64,000 bases of DNA from Pseudomonas mediterranea CFBP 5447 (GCF_000774145.1 NZ_KN322966.1:40031-104030), one strand, 5' to 3'; numbered from the stretch's first letter, positions 8,191 through 16,934 are shown. Notes: generated from the sequence alone by a model not told the origin. A program made the numbers and translations.

Positions 8191-8631
8191 ATGAGCGCTC
8201 TAACCATGAACGTCGCCGTCAGCCTGGCGGAGCAGGCCCTTGTCGCGGGCCGTGAAATCAACGCTGCACCCTTGACCGTCGCGGTCTTGGACAGCGGCGG
8301 GCACTTGATTGCCCTGCAGCGCGAAGACGGCGCCAGCCTACTCCGCCCCCAGATCGCCATCGGCAAGGCCTGGGGCGCCGTCGCCTTGGGTAAAGGCTCA
8401 CGCCTGCTGGCCCAGGACGCCCAACAACGGCCAGCGTTCATCGCCGCGTTGAACAGCCTCGGGCAAGGCAGCGTCGTGCCGGTTCCGGGTGGGGTGTTGA
8501 TCAGGGATCAGGCGGGGCAGGTGCTGGGCGCGATTGGCATCAGCGGCGACCTGTCGGATGTCGATGAGCAGGTGGCTGTCAGGGCGGTGGAGGCGGTGGG
8601 GTTGCGGGCGGATGCGGGGGGGGTTGTTTGA
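8191..8631 (+). CDS. GlcG/HbpS-family protein
   Basis: A 146-residue protein of the GlcG/HbpS (DUF336) family, often encoded beside glycolate or glyoxylate genes; some members bind haem and their metabolic role is unclear. Family motifs TVAVLDSGGHLIALQREDGA and VPGGVLIRD...GAIGISGD are present. The frame is open upstream, but the ATG at 8191 is preceded by GAAGGACAG and matches family length. It is divergent from gcl and shares the palindrome-bearing control region, so it is probably co-induced with glyoxylate metabolism. Its function in the pathway is not known. Confidence 0.87.
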   Translation: MSALTMNVAVSLAEQALVAGREINAAPLTVAVLDSGGHLIALQREDGASLLRPQIAIGKAWGAVALGKGSRLLAQDAQQRPAFIAALNSLGQGSVVPVPGGVLIRDQAGQVLGAIGISGDLSDVDEQVAVRAVEAVGLRADAGGVV

Positions 8632-8655
8632 TTCTGTATTGACTGACCTATCGCT

Positions 8656-8748
8656 ATCGCGAGCAGGCTCGCTCCCACAGGTTTCGATGGGTGGACACAA
8701 AATGTACGAACACCGCAAATCCCCTGTGGGAGCGAGCCTGCTCGCGAT
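8656..8748. repeat. REP pair upstream of the RAYT gene
   Basis: Reverse-oriented REP at 8656-8678 and forward REP at 8726-8748, both with the perfect core, separated by 47 bp. Confidence 0.93.
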
Positions 8749-8845
8749 GACAATCTCTCAGACACATCCTGCTAATGGTCTGCCCCTCATCCCTGCATTC
8801 ATAGGTCTAGCCTTGTCCGGGACTCGATGACAAAGGGGGCACGGA

Positions 8846-9304
8846 ATGCCTGATTTGCCCGCTTCGCACCGGCTGCGCCTCGGCCGTTGTGCGGAGTTCA
8901 GCCGTATATATCTATTAACCGCAAACACCTTCGACCGGATGCCAGTCTTCAGCGAATTTGTCTTGGGAAGATTGGTTGTCGAGCAGTTTCGGAAAGCTGA
9001 GGATCTGGGCCTTGCCAACTCATTGGCGTGGGTCGTCATGCCGGATCACTTCCATTGGTTGATCGAATTGCGCAGGGGCTCGCTAAGTGGCTTGATGCAA
9101 AGGACAAAATCATTGAGTACCAAGTCAGTGAACCAGCGGCTCGGCCGGAAACTGTGCCTTTGGCAGCTAGGTTTTCATGACCGGGCGCTGCGGCGGGAAG
9201 AGGATCTGGTCAAGCTTGCCCGATATGTTGTGGCTAACCCATTGCGGGCTGGCTTGGTCGAACGGTTTGGCGATTATCCGTTGTGGGATGCGATCTGGGT
9301 TTGA
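8846..9304 (+). CDS. REP-associated tyrosine transposase (RAYT)
   Basis: A 152-residue Y1/HUH-type transposase of the IS200/IS605-related RAYT family, which acts on REP sequences through single-stranded DNA. The HUH metal motif is in WVVMPDHFHWLIEL at about residues 64-74, and the probable nucleophilic tyrosine is in LARYVVANPLRAGLV near residue 128. The ATG follows a purine-rich AAAGGGGG. No interruption is seen, so the protein may be active. The flanking REPs have the same core as most others in the window, implying they are its substrates. Unlike an insertion sequence, RAYTs are usually single-copy and vertically kept. Confidence 0.93.
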   Translation: MPDLPASHRLRLGRCAEFSRIYLLTANTFDRMPVFSEFVLGRLVVEQFRKAEDLGLANSLAWVVMPDHFHWLIELRRGSLSGLMQRTKSLSTKSVNQRLGRKLCLWQLGFHDRALRREEDLVKLARYVVANPLRAGLVERFGDYPLWDAIWV

Positions 9305-9324
9305 TTGGGAATCGAGTCGCCTTC

Positions 9325-9415
9325 ATCGCGAGCAGGCTCGCTCCCACAGGGTTTGGCTGTGGATATGATTCAGCGAACGATCGAAATCCCTTGTGGGAGC
9401 GAGCCTGCTCGCGAT
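9325..9415. repeat. REP pair downstream of the RAYT gene
   Basis: Reverse REP at 9325-9347 and forward REP at 9393-9415, mirroring the upstream pair. Confidence 0.93.
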
Positions 9416-9430
9416 GAAAGCGACTCGATG

Positions 9431-10045
9431 CTAAGCCTGGCGATCCAACTCACACCCCTTCAACACCAACCGGATAATCGTCTGCGCCGCCGCTTCATAA
9501 TCGGCCTCATCCAGCTTCGCCTTGCCGGTGATGGCGGTGATCTGCCAGTCGAAGTCGGCATAGGTCTGGGTGGCGGCCCAGATGCTGAACATCAGGTGGT
9601 TGGGGTCGATGGGGGCGATCTGGCCGCGGTCTATCCAGGTCTGGATGCAGTCGATGTTGTGCCGGGCCTGGGCGTTGAGTTGTTCCACCAGGTCGGGGCT
9701 CAGGTGGGGGGCGCCGTGCATGATCTCGCTGGCGAAGACCTTCGAGGCGAAGGGCAGGTCGCGGGAAATGCGGATCTTGGAGCGGATGTAGTGGCTCAGC
9801 ACTTCGCCGGGCACGCCGTCGGCGTTGAACGGGGTCGAGGCCTGGAGGATCGGCTCGATGATGCTTTCCAGGACCTCGCGGTAGAGGTTTTCCTTGGATT
9901 TGAAATAGTAGTAGACGTTGGGTTTGGGCAGGCCCGCCTTGGCCGCGATGTCGCTGGTCTTGGTCGCCGCGAAGCCCTTGTCGGCAAATTCCTCGCTGGC
10001 GGCACGCAGGATGAGTTCTTTGTTGCGCTCGCGGATAGTGCTCAT
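9431..10045 (-). CDS. TetR-family regulator, RutR-like
   Basis: A 204-residue TetR repressor. The N-terminal helix-turn-helix spans about residues 10-55 (FAATKTSDIAAKAGLPKPNV, then YYYFKSKENLY). The C-terminal domain has the RutR/YcdC pattern: SRDLPFASKVFASEIMHGAP and PIDPNHLMFSIWAATQTYADF. RutR senses pyrimidines in E. coli; the ligand here is unknown. The ATG at 10045 is chosen because the helix-turn-helix begins soon after it; the open frame upstream lacks a ribosome binding site. In P. aeruginosa a TetR gene stands near gcl, as I recall, so it may act on the gcl/glcG region. Confidence 0.88.
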   Translation of the reverse strand: MSTIRERNKELILRAASEEFADKGFAATKTSDIAAKAGLPKPNVYYYFKSKENLYREVLESIIEPILQASTPFNADGVPGEVLSHYIRSKIRISRDLPFASKVFASEIMHGAPHLSPDLVEQLNAQARHNIDCIQTWIDRGQIAPIDPNHLMFSIWAATQTYADFDWQITAITGKAKLDEADYEAAAQTIIRLVLKGCELDRQA

Positions 10046-10176
10046 AAACCCAGGGGTTCCTTGCCTGTTCTGGCGGTGGCGCATGGTAGCACCGGCCTCG
10101 CGCGACGCTCAAGAATGCCCCGTGGCACGGCGGCTCGCGGTATGCTGCGCGGCATTATCATTCAAGGAGCCCCTCC

Positions 10177-11091
10177 ATGGCTGGAAGCAGTTTGCTGGTG
10201 TTGATCGACGACATCGCCACCGTGCTCGACGATGTCGCGCTGATGACCAAGATGGCCGCGAAGAAAACCGCCGGCGTGCTTGGCGACGATCTGGCACTCA
10301 ACGCCCAGCAGGTGTCTGGCGTGCGGGCCGAGCGCGAGCTGCCGGTGGTCTGGGCCGTGGCGAAGGGCTCGTTTATCAACAAGCTGATTCTGGTGCCGTC
10401 GGCGCTGGCCATCAGTGCCTTCGTGCCGTGGCTGGTAACGCCGCTGTTGATGGTGGGTGGCGCCTACCTGTGTTTCGAGGGGTTCGAAAAACTCGCCCAC
10501 AAGTTTCTCCACAGCGCGGCCGAAGACCAGGCCGAGCATGCGCAACTGGTCGAGGCCGTGGCCGATCCGGCGGTGGACCTGGTAGCGTTCGAGAAGGACA
10601 AGATCAAGGGCGCCGTGCGCACCGATTTCATCCTGTCGGCGGAGATCATCGCCATCACCCTCGGCACCGTCGCCGATGCTCCGCTGACCCAGCAGGTGAT
10701 CGTGCTATCGGGCATCGCTGTGGTCATGACCGTTGGTGTCTATGGCCTGGTGGCCGGGATCGTCAAGCTCGATGACCTGGGGCTGTGGCTGACCCGGAAG
10801 CCGGGGCAGGTTGCCAAAAGCATCGGCGGCACCATCCTGCGTGCCGCACCGTACATGATGAAAAGCCTGTCGGTGATCGGCACAGCGGCGATGTTCCTGG
10901 TGGGCGGCGGCATCCTCACCCATGGCGTGCCGGTGGTGCATCACTGGATCGAAGGCGTGGCAGCCAGTGCCGGCGGGGCCGGGTTCATCGTGCCGATGCT
11001 GCTCAATGCAGTGGCGGGGATTGTCGCAGGCGCGGTGGTGCTGGCGGGAGTGATGGTGGTGGGCAAGCTCTGGAAGGCGCTGAAAGGCTGA
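10177..11091 (+). CDS. YedI/DUF808-family inner membrane protein
   Basis: A 304-residue protein of the DUF808 (YedI) family. The family N-terminus [19 protein letters not shown] is followed by several hydrophobic segments (about residues 70-100, 155-200 and 225-300). The signature [13 protein letters not shown] lies after the first segment. The family is a predicted integral inner-membrane protein with no established role. It stands alone between tetR and a REPIN. Confidence 0.85.
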   Translation: MAGSSLLVLIDDIATVLDDVALMTKMAAKKTAGVLGDDLALNAQQVSGVRAERELPVVWAVAKGSFINKLILVPSALAISAFVPWLVTPLLMVGGAYLCFEGFEKLAHKFLHSAAEDQAEHAQLVEAVADPAVDLVAFEKDKIKGAVRTDFILSAEIIAITLGTVADAPLTQQVIVLSGIAVVMTVGVYGLVAGIVKLDDLGLWLTRKPGQVAKSIGGTILRAAPYMMKSLSVIGTAAMFLVGGGILTHGVPVVHHWIEGVAASAGGAGFIVPMLLNAVAGIVAGAVVLAGVMVVGKLWKALKG

Positions 11092-11112
11092 ATCTGACAA
11101 CCCGAAACCCCT

Positions 11113-11200
11113 GTGGGAGCGAGCCTGCTCGCGATAGCGCTCTGTCAGGCAACATAAATGTTGAATGTCAGGCCCTCATCGCGAGCAGGCTCGCTCCCAC
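11113..11200. repeat. REPIN between yedI-like gene and mlaA
   Basis: Perfect arms at 11113-11135 and 11178-11200, located between two converging gene ends. Confidence 0.95.
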
Positions 11201-11223
11201 AGGGGATCTCACTTGGCCGACGG

Positions 11224-11997
11224 CTACTCGGCAATCTGCAACTTGCGCGATTCCGTGTACACGTAGCGCACCTTTTCATACTCGAATGGCGAGTTCAGCT
11301 GGCCATAGCGGAAGCTGGTCTGATAGCGCTTGTCCACCCCGCGCAGGAGCAGCAGTTCCGGGTGATTGGCACTGACTTCCGAGACGTTCAGGAAGTTGAT
11401 CGCCGACTCGGCCGTGTAGTCCACCAGCAACCCTGAAGTGTCCCGCAGGTTGGACGGACCGAAGATCGGCAGTACGAAGTAGGCGCCGGCCGGTACGCCG
11501 TAGAAGCCCAGGGTCTGGCCGAAGTCTTCGCTCTGGCGCGGCAGGCCCATGGCGGTGGCGGGGTCCCACAGGCCGGCGACGCCGATGGTGGTGTTGAGCA
11601 GCAGCCGCGCCGTGGTCTCCATCGAACGCTTGCCCTTGAACTGCAGCAGGCTGTTCATCAGGTTCGGCACGTCACCCAGGTTGTTGAAGAAGTTGCTGAC
11701 GCCGGTGCGCACGAAGCTCGGGGTGACGTAGCGGTAGCCGTCGACCACGGGCAGGAACACCCATTGGTCGAAACGGTAATTGAAGTGATAGACGCGACGG
11801 TTCCAGGACTCGAGCGGGTCATAGACGTTCAACGCGTTGAGGGTCGAACGCTCGAATTCGCGCTGGTCCAGCCCCGGGTTGAACTTGAGTTTGGTCAGCG
11901 GTTCCTTGAAGCCGTCGGCATCCACGGTCGCCTTGTCATCGGCGTGAACCACGCCTGCACCCAGTAACGCAGCGATAAGCAGGAGGTATTTAGCCAC
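11224..11997 (-). CDS. mlaA: MlaA/VacJ-family protein of outer membrane lipid transport
   Basis: A 257-residue MlaA homologue, the outer-membrane component that removes mislocalised phospholipids from the outer leaflet and passes them to MlaC. Family motifs YDPLESWNRRVYHFNYRFD, GDVPNLMNSLLQFK and LPRQSEDFGQTLGFYGVP are present. The N-terminus is a signal peptide ending VVHA-DD with no lipobox cysteine, whereas E. coli MlaA is a lipoprotein. The start is a GTG at 11997 lying inside the end of the upstream hydrolase gene (8-bp overlap), with GGAG inside that gene as ribosome binding site. The two are therefore translationally coupled. Confidence 0.9.
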   Translation of the reverse strand: MAKYLLLIAALLGAGVVHADDKATVDADGFKEPLTKLKFNPGLDQREFERSTLNALNVYDPLESWNRRVYHFNYRFDQWVFLPVVDGYRYVTPSFVRTGVSNFFNNLGDVPNLMNSLLQFKGKRSMETTARLLLNTTIGVAGLWDPATAMGLPRQSEDFGQTLGFYGVPAGAYFVLPIFGPSNLRDTSGLLVDYTAESAINFLNVSEVSANHPELLLLRGVDKRYQTSFRYGQLNSPFEYEKVRYVYTESRKLQIAE

Positions 11998-13288
11998 GGA
12001 AGAACTCCAGCATGGCGTCGCTGTTGACGCGGTAATTGAGGTTGCCGCAATGGCCGCCCAGTGGGTACACCGTCAGCCGATCGCCAAAGGTCTTGCGCAG
12101 GAAGCCCAGGTCGCCGGGGCCGAGGATGACGTCGTCGGCGTTGTGCATCACGGCGATCTTCGAGCTTTCATGCAGGTAATCCTTCAGGGCGTAGAGGCTG
12201 ACCTGGTCGACCAGTTGCAGCAGGCTGCCGCCGTCGGTCCGCGCGCGCCACATCGGGATCACTTGTTCAGTCAGGTAGCAGTCGAAATCGCACTGCAGCG
12301 CACGCTTGAGAAATGGCGTCAGGCTGGTGCTTTCGGTGATCGGGAACTTGGGCGGGGTAATCAGGCCGCGACGGTTGATCAGGTCCGAAGTGAAGGCGAT
12401 ATCGGCCGCCGAGAAGCGGAACGAGGTGCCGATCAGCATCGCCATCTGTTCGTTGCTCAGGTGTTGCTTGGACTGCTGGAAGTCATAAAGGAGGGCATCG
12501 TTGAGGTCGATGTAGCCTTTTTGCTGGAAGTAGCGGGTCAGCTTGTTCAGCACCACTTCATAGAACGTCGTGGTGCTGTTGATGCCCTTGACCTGGGTCT
12601 GGACCAGTTTGTCCAGGTTGGTGACCGAGGTGTAGAGGTTCACCGGCGGGTTCAGCAACAGCACTTTCTTGAAGTTGAAGCTGCGCCGGGTTTCGTCCAG
12701 GTGTGCGACGAAGGCTGCGTCCAGCGCCCCGAGGCTGTAGCCGGTGAGGTAGTACTCGGTCACCGGCACTTTGGGGTTCTGCGCGCGCACGGCTTGCATG
12801 ACCCGGTACATGTCTTCGGCATCTTCCTTGGTGATGCCCGGGGTGGCGAAGCGCGAGGCGGAGCTCATGAAGTCGAAACTGGTGGGCGATGACAACTGCA
12901 CCACGTGGTAGCCGGCCTTATAGTAGAGGCGCTTGAGGTATTCGTTGAGGGTGCTGTCATACCGTGCACCGGTACCGGCGATCAGGAAGATCAGCGGTGC
13001 CGGTTTGTCCTGGGTGGCCATGCGGTAGGTGAGGCTTTTCACCGGCCAGAAGTTGTCCGGCAGGATGAACTCACGTTCCGGGCGCAGGGTGACGCTGTGG
13101 TCCGCCTGGTTGATGTCCTCGATCAAGGGCAACTCGGGGCGCAGGTCGGGCGGGGTGGTCGCGATGGTCGCCTCGAACGGGTTGGTCAAGGGGTAGCCAT
13201 AACTGGCGGCGTCGATATCCACCGCCAGCGCGGACGCACTCAGGATAAGGCCGCCGAGGAGGGCAGCGAAGCGCAAGGAACGGAGCAT
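11990..13288 (-). CDS. periplasmic alpha/beta hydrolase upstream of mlaA
   Basis: A 432-residue protein with a signal peptide (cleavage near ASALA-VD). Its alpha/beta-hydrolase core has an oxyanion-type segment LIFLIAGTGARYD, nucleophile elbow TGYSLGA, acid in HNADDVILGPGD and a late histidine in GGHCGNLNY. Homologues are often labelled serine/threonine kinase, which the sequence does not support. The tight overlap with mlaA suggests a periplasmic lipase or esterase working on lipids handled by the Mla system. That role is inference from position. Confidence 0.78.
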   Translation of the reverse strand: MLRSLRFAALLGGLILSASALAVDIDAASYGYPLTNPFEATIATTPPDLRPELPLIEDINQADHSVTLRPEREFILPDNFWPVKSLTYRMATQDKPAPLIFLIAGTGARYDSTLNEYLKRLYYKAGYHVVQLSSPTSFDFMSSASRFATPGITKEDAEDMYRVMQAVRAQNPKVPVTEYYLTGYSLGALDAAFVAHLDETRRSFNFKKVLLLNPPVNLYTSVTNLDKLVQTQVKGINSTTTFYEVVLNKLTRYFQQKGYIDLNDALLYDFQQSKQHLSNEQMAMLIGTSFRFSAADIAFTSDLINRRGLITPPKFPITESTSLTPFLKRALQCDFDCYLTEQVIPMWRARTDGGSLLQLVDQVSLYALKDYLHESSKIAVMHNADDVILGPGDLGFLRKTFGDRLTVYPLGGHCGNLNYRVNSDAMLEFFRG

Positions 13289-13659
13289 GACTGGATCCCT
13301 TAGAGGATGGTGCCGAATGAGGTTCGCAGGCTATGACCACTGAAGCGAAGCCAAGTGCCATGACCGGCACGAAACAGCTTTGAGTGGGGGGCGATAGCAT
13401 CGGGACGATACACGGAGTGGTGGTTGGTGGCTAGTTGCCTACACTTGTCGTGGATGGCGTTCTGATGTCGCTCCTCGCTGTATCAATGTCGCTAACAGAT
13501 CAGGTTCAGGATCGTCGCAGGTTGATGATCGTTCCATCAGTACTCCACTGATGTTCGAACTGGTTTGGCAGGCGAGCGTGATGGGGGCGCTGAGCACCAT
13601 AACAATACGTTGACGTCGCTCGGCATTCGTCGGGCGCAGCACTTTCGGGGAAGTACACG
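13289..13659. other. intergenic region, no gene recognised
   Basis: 371 bp between divergent genes (hydrolase on minus, binding protein on plus). Short open frames occur but none has a ribosome binding site or recognisable protein. It must hold both promoters; I cannot assign boxes with confidence. Confidence 0.5.
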
Positions 13660-14514
13660 ATGAAGATGCGACGACTCATGGGCGCAGGTGCCGCACTGGT
13701 ACTGGCGATCAGCTCCACACTGGCTAGCGCCGAAACCAAAACCCTGAGCATCGGCTACGTTGACGGCTGGTCCGACAGCGTCGCGACGACTCACGTGGCG
13801 GCGGAAGTCATCCAGCAGAAGCTCGGTTATGACGTGAAGCTGCAAGCGGTGGCGACCGGGATCATGTGGCAGGGCGTGGCCACCGGCAAGCTCGATGCCA
13901 TGCTTTCGGCCTGGTTGCCAGTGACTCACGGCGATTACTGGACGAAGAACAAAGACCAGGTAGTCGATTACGGTCCCAACTTCAAAGACGCGAAAATCGG
14001 CCTGATCGTGCCGGAGTACGTCAAGGCTCAGTCCGTAGCCGATCTCAAGACCGATGAAAGCTTCAAGAACCGCATTGTTGGCATCGACGCCGGTTCAGGC
14101 GTGATGCTCAAGACCGAACAGGCGATCAAGGACTACGACCTGACCGGCTATCAACTCAAGGCCAGTTCCGGCGCCGGCATGATTGCCGAGCTGACCCGTG
14201 CCGAGAAAAAGAACGAATCCATCGCCGTTACCGGTTGGGTGCCGCACTGGATGTTCGCCAAGTGGAAACTGCGCTTCCTGGAAGACCCGAAAGGCGTCTA
14301 TGGCGCGGCTGAAACCGTGAACAGCATCGGCAGCAAGGAATTGGCGACCAAAGCACCGGAAGTCGCCGAGTTCCTGAAGAAATTCCAATGGTCCTCGAAG
14401 GACGAAATCGGCGAAGTCATGCTGGCTATCCAAGAGGGTGCCAAGCCTGAAGCCGCTGCCAAGGACTGGGTCGCCAAGCACCCGGACCGCGTAAAGGAGT
14501 GGACTGGCAAGTAA
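13660..14514 (+). CDS. glycine betaine/choline-type ABC substrate-binding protein
   Basis: A 284-residue periplasmic binding protein of the OpuAC/ProX-like family. A signal peptide (about residues 1-24, ending STLASA-ET) precedes the mature domain. It has the pattern YVDGWSDSVATTH, AVATGIMWQGVATGKLDAML, SAWLPVTHGDYW and TGWVPHWMFAKW, whose tryptophans form the quaternary-amine cage in this family. No permease or ATPase gene is adjacent. It is therefore an orphan receptor, like P. aeruginosa BetX/CaiX/CbcX, which share one Cbc transporter core. The ligand among choline, betaine and carnitine is not decidable here. Confidence 0.88.
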   Translation: MKMRRLMGAGAALVLAISSTLASAETKTLSIGYVDGWSDSVATTHVAAEVIQQKLGYDVKLQAVATGIMWQGVATGKLDAMLSAWLPVTHGDYWTKNKDQVVDYGPNFKDAKIGLIVPEYVKAQSVADLKTDESFKNRIVGIDAGSGVMLKTEQAIKDYDLTGYQLKASSGAGMIAELTRAEKKNESIAVTGWVPHWMFAKWKLRFLEDPKGVYGAAETVNSIGSKELATKAPEVAEFLKKFQWSSKDEIGEVMLAIQEGAKPEAAAKDWVAKHPDRVKEWTGK

Positions 14515-14540
14515 TCGGCCTGATCCTGTGATTCCGAAAG

Positions 14541-14571
14541 CCGCATGACGTCGTGTCATGCGGTTTTTTTT
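14541..14571 (+). terminator. Rho-independent terminator after the binding protein
   Basis: Stem CCGCATGAC/GTCATGCGG with a 5-nt loop, followed by a run of T. Confidence 0.9.
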
Positions 14572-14607
14572 ATGCCCGCGTATTTCTCAAGCCTTGCACT
14601 GCCCCCT

Positions 14608-14695
14608 GTGGGAGCGAGCCTGCTCGCGATAGCGGCGTACCTGCTTGCAACAATGTTGAATATGACGCCGTCATCGCGAGCAGGCTCGCTCCCAC
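14608..14695. repeat. REPIN upstream of yjcH-actP
   Basis: Perfect arms at 14608-14630 and 14673-14695. The 14515-14836 gap holds only the terminator, this REPIN and the yjcH-actP leader. Confidence 0.95.
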
Positions 14696-14829
14696 AAGGG
14701 GGGGCGTGGCGATGGTTTTTGCTGGAAACTGGCAAAACCGTCATGTCGTTCTAATACTAAGGTCGTCTGGAACCTGGCCTTGAGCCGCATAGAGTAGAGT
14801 CGTTCCAACTTAAATTGTGCTGCGAGGAT

Positions 14830-14837
14830 AAAAACAA
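14830..14837 (+). promoter_or_regulatory. Hfq/Crc CA motif at the yjcH start
   Basis: The leader reads GAGGATAAAAACAATG, nearly identical to the fadD2 leader. AAAAACAA fits AAnAAnAA and overlaps the start codon, suggesting catabolite repression of acetate uptake. Confidence 0.55.
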
Positions 14838-15148
14838 TGAACGACAGCATTTACCTCTCGATTCAAAACAGCCCGCGCTTCAAGGAGCTGGTGAGAAAAA
14901 GAGAAAGGTTCGCCTGGATTCTTTCGGCGATCATGCTAGGGCTGTACTCCGGATTCATTCTGCTGATCGCCTACGGGCCGCACATACTCGGGGCCAGGAT
15001 CACGCCCGATTCGACGATGACCTGGGGTATTCCCATCGGTGTCGGCCTGATTGTCTCGGCATTCATCCTGACCGCCATCTACGTGCGACGCGCCAACGGC
15101 GAGTTCGATGAGCTGAACACTGCGATTCTCAAGGAGGCTCAACAATGA
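14837..15148 (+). CDS. yjcH: DUF485 membrane protein YjcH
   Basis: A 103-residue protein with two membrane segments (about residues 27-50 and 63-84) and the family N-terminus [22 protein letters not shown]485 proteins are nearly always encoded directly before the acetate/cation symporter ActP and presumably help it. Its TGA overlaps the ATG of actP by four bases (ATGA), so translation is coupled. Confidence 0.92.
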   Translation: MNDSIYLSIQNSPRFKELVRKRERFAWILSAIMLGLYSGFILLIAYGPHILGARITPDSTMTWGIPIGVGLIVSAFILTAIYVRRANGEFDELNTAILKEAQQ

Positions 15149-16803
15149 TCCGGCGTCTACTGGCTCTATTGAGCATCGCAGCGTTCGCCCCGGGTGCCTG
15201 GGCGGCTGAAGCCCTGACCGGGGCCGTGCAGAAACAACCCCTCAACGTCTCCGCCATCGTCATGTTCGTGGCGTTCGTCGGCTTGACCCTGGGCATCACC
15301 TACTGGGCATCCAAGCGTAGCAAGTCGGCCAGCGACTACTATGCGGCCGGCGGTCGGATCACCGGTTTCCAGAACGGCCTGGCCATTGCTGGTGACTACA
15401 TGTCGGCGGCGTCCTTCCTGGGGATTTCCGCGCTGGTATTCGCGTCGGGCTACGATGGCCTGATCTACTCCATCGGCTTCCTGGTGGGCTGGCCGATCAT
15501 CCTGTTCCTGATCGCCGAGCGCCTGCGTAACCTGGGTAAATACACCTTTGCCGACGTGGCGTCCTATCGCCTGGGGCAAAAGCAGATCCGTACCTTGTCC
15601 GCCAGCGGTTCGCTGGTGGTGGTGGCGTTCTACCTGATCGCGCAGATGGTCGGCGCCGGCAAGCTGATCCAGCTGCTGTTCGGCCTGGACTACCACGTTG
15701 CGGTAGTGCTGGTGGGTATCCTGATGTGCCTCTATGTGCTGTTCGGCGGCATGCTGGCGACCACCTGGGTACAGATCATCAAGGCGGTGCTGTTGCTGTC
15801 GGGCGCTTCGTTCATGGCGCTGATGGTGATGAAGCACGTCAACTTCGACTTCAACATGCTGTTTGCCGAAGCGGTCAAGGTTCACCCTAAAGGTGAGGCG
15901 ATCATGAGCCCTGGCGGCCTGGTGAAGGATCCGGTCTCGGCCTTCTCCCTGGGCCTGGCCCTGATGTTCGGTACTGCTGGCCTGCCGCACATCCTGATGC
16001 GCTTCTTCACAGTGAGTGACGCCAAGGAAGCGCGCAAGAGCGTGCTGTATGCCACTGGCTTCATCGGTTACTTCTACATCCTGACCTTCATCATCGGCTT
16101 CGGCGCGATCCTGCTGGTCAGCACCAATCCGGCCTTCAAGGACGCGGCAGGTGCCTTGCTGGGCGGTAACAACATGGCGGCGGTGCACCTGGCCAACGCC
16201 GTCGGCGGCAGTGTCTTCCTGGGCTTCATCTCGGCCGTGGCGTTTGCCACTATCCTGGCGGTTGTGGCAGGCCTGACCCTGGCCGGCGCTTCGGCGGTGT
16301 CCCATGACCTGTACGCCAGTGTGATCAAGAAAGGCAAGGCCAACGAGAAGGACGAGATCCGTGTCTCGAAGATCACCACCATCGCCCTGGCGGTGCTGGC
16401 GATTGCCTTGGGCATCCTGTTCGAGAAGCAGAACATCGCGTTCATGGTGGGCCTGGCGTTCTCCATCGCGGCGAGCTGCAACTTCCCGGTGCTGCTGCTT
16501 TCGATGTACTGGAAGAAACTGACCACCCGTGGCGCCATGATCGGTGGCTGGCTGGGCCTGATCAGTGCCGTGGGGCTGATGATCCTCGGCCCGACCATCT
16601 GGGTGCAGATCATGGGTCACGAGAAGCCGATCTACCCGTACGAGTACCCGGCGCTGTTCTCGATGGCGATTGCCTTCGTCGGTATCTGGTTCTTCTCCAT
16701 CACCGACAAGTCGGCTGAAGCCGAGAACGAGCGGGCGCTGTTCTTCCCGCAGTTCGTGCGTTCGCAGACTGGCCTGGGGGCGAGCGGGGCGGTTAATCAC
16801 TAA
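15145..16803 (+). CDS. actP: cation/acetate symporter
   Basis: A 552-residue sodium:solute symporter family protein that takes up acetate and other short carboxylates. It starts with a signal-like segment (ending APGAWA) as E. coli ActP does, then about 13 membrane helices. The family motif [20 protein letters not shown] lies at about residues 63-82, with [15 protein letters not shown] in the middle. It is coupled to yjcH. Two downstream hairpins separate it from converging gltA. Confidence 0.94.
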   Translation: MIRRLLALLSIAAFAPGAWAAEALTGAVQKQPLNVSAIVMFVAFVGLTLGITYWASKRSKSASDYYAAGGRITGFQNGLAIAGDYMSAASFLGISALVFASGYDGLIYSIGFLVGWPIILFLIAERLRNLGKYTFADVASYRLGQKQIRTLSASGSLVVVAFYLIAQMVGAGKLIQLLFGLDYHVAVVLVGILMCLYVLFGGMLATTWVQIIKAVLLLSGASFMALMVMKHVNFDFNMLFAEAVKVHPKGEAIMSPGGLVKDPVSAFSLGLALMFGTAGLPHILMRFFTVSDAKEARKSVLYATGFIGYFYILTFIIGFGAILLVSTNPAFKDAAGALLGGNNMAAVHLANAVGGSVFLGFISAVAFATILAVVAGLTLAGASAVSHDLYASVIKKGKANEKDEIRVSKITTIALAVLAIALGILFEKQNIAFMVGLAFSIAASCNFPVLLLSMYWKKLTTRGAMIGGWLGLISAVGLMILGPTIWVQIMGHEKPIYPYEYPALFSMAIAFVGIWFFSITDKSAEAENERALFFPQFVRSQTGLGASGAVNH

Positions 16804-16816
16804 TGAGGCAGTGGCG

Positions 16817-16919
16817 AGCTGCGAGCTTCAAGCTGCAAGTTAGAAGCGGTGCAGCATAGGAAAATACCCCTGTCGAGAGACAGGGGTATCTTTTTGCTTG
16901 CAGCTTGCAGCTTGCAGCT
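16817..16919. repeat. inverted heptamer-iterated repeat enclosing a terminator
   Basis: The left arm is four 7-bp units (AGCTGCG, AGCTTCA, AGCTGCA, AGTTAGA) plus AGC at 16817-16847. The right arm is three perfect GCTTGCA units plus GCT at 16896-16919. The arms are inverted around the actP terminator hairpin. A sister element lies at 26225-26306. Confidence 0.8.
16864..16895 (+). terminator. Rho-independent terminator of yjcH-actP
   Basis: An 11-bp stem ATACCCCTGTC/GACAGGGGTAT with GAGA loop, followed by CTTTTT. Confidence 0.92.
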
Positions 16920-16934
16920 CACTAAACCCCCGCC

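Larger units (their letters stand above)
8656..9415. mobile_element. RAYT locus: REP-associated transposase bracketed by REP pairs
   Basis: A single transposase gene (8846-9304) is flanked upstream by REPs at 8656-8678 and 8726-8748 and downstream by REPs at 9325-9347 and 9393-9415. In both flanking pairs the REPs are oriented opposite to the arms of a REPIN. This is the known arrangement of RAYT genes in Pseudomonas. The locus appears to be the source of the GCGAGCCTGCTCGCGAT REPs in the window. Confidence 0.9.

Noticed and set aside
11990..13288. Serine/threonine protein kinase label used for homologues of the hydrolase upstream of mlaA
   Set aside because: No kinase motifs are visible; the signal peptide and GYSLGA elbow show an exported alpha/beta hydrolase.
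13439..13751. Short minus-strand frames in the 13.3-13.7 kb gap
   Set aside because: No ribosome site, no recognisable sequence, and partial overlap with the binding-protein gene.
14760..14800. Sigma-54 promoter before yjcH-actP
   Set aside because: CTGGAACCTGGCCTTGAGC resembles the -24/-12 pattern, but the spacing is off by one and the -12 GC is missing.
15166..16800. 544-residue minus-strand frame opposite actP
   Set aside because: Shadow of the symporter gene; rich in His, Gln and Arg with no motif.
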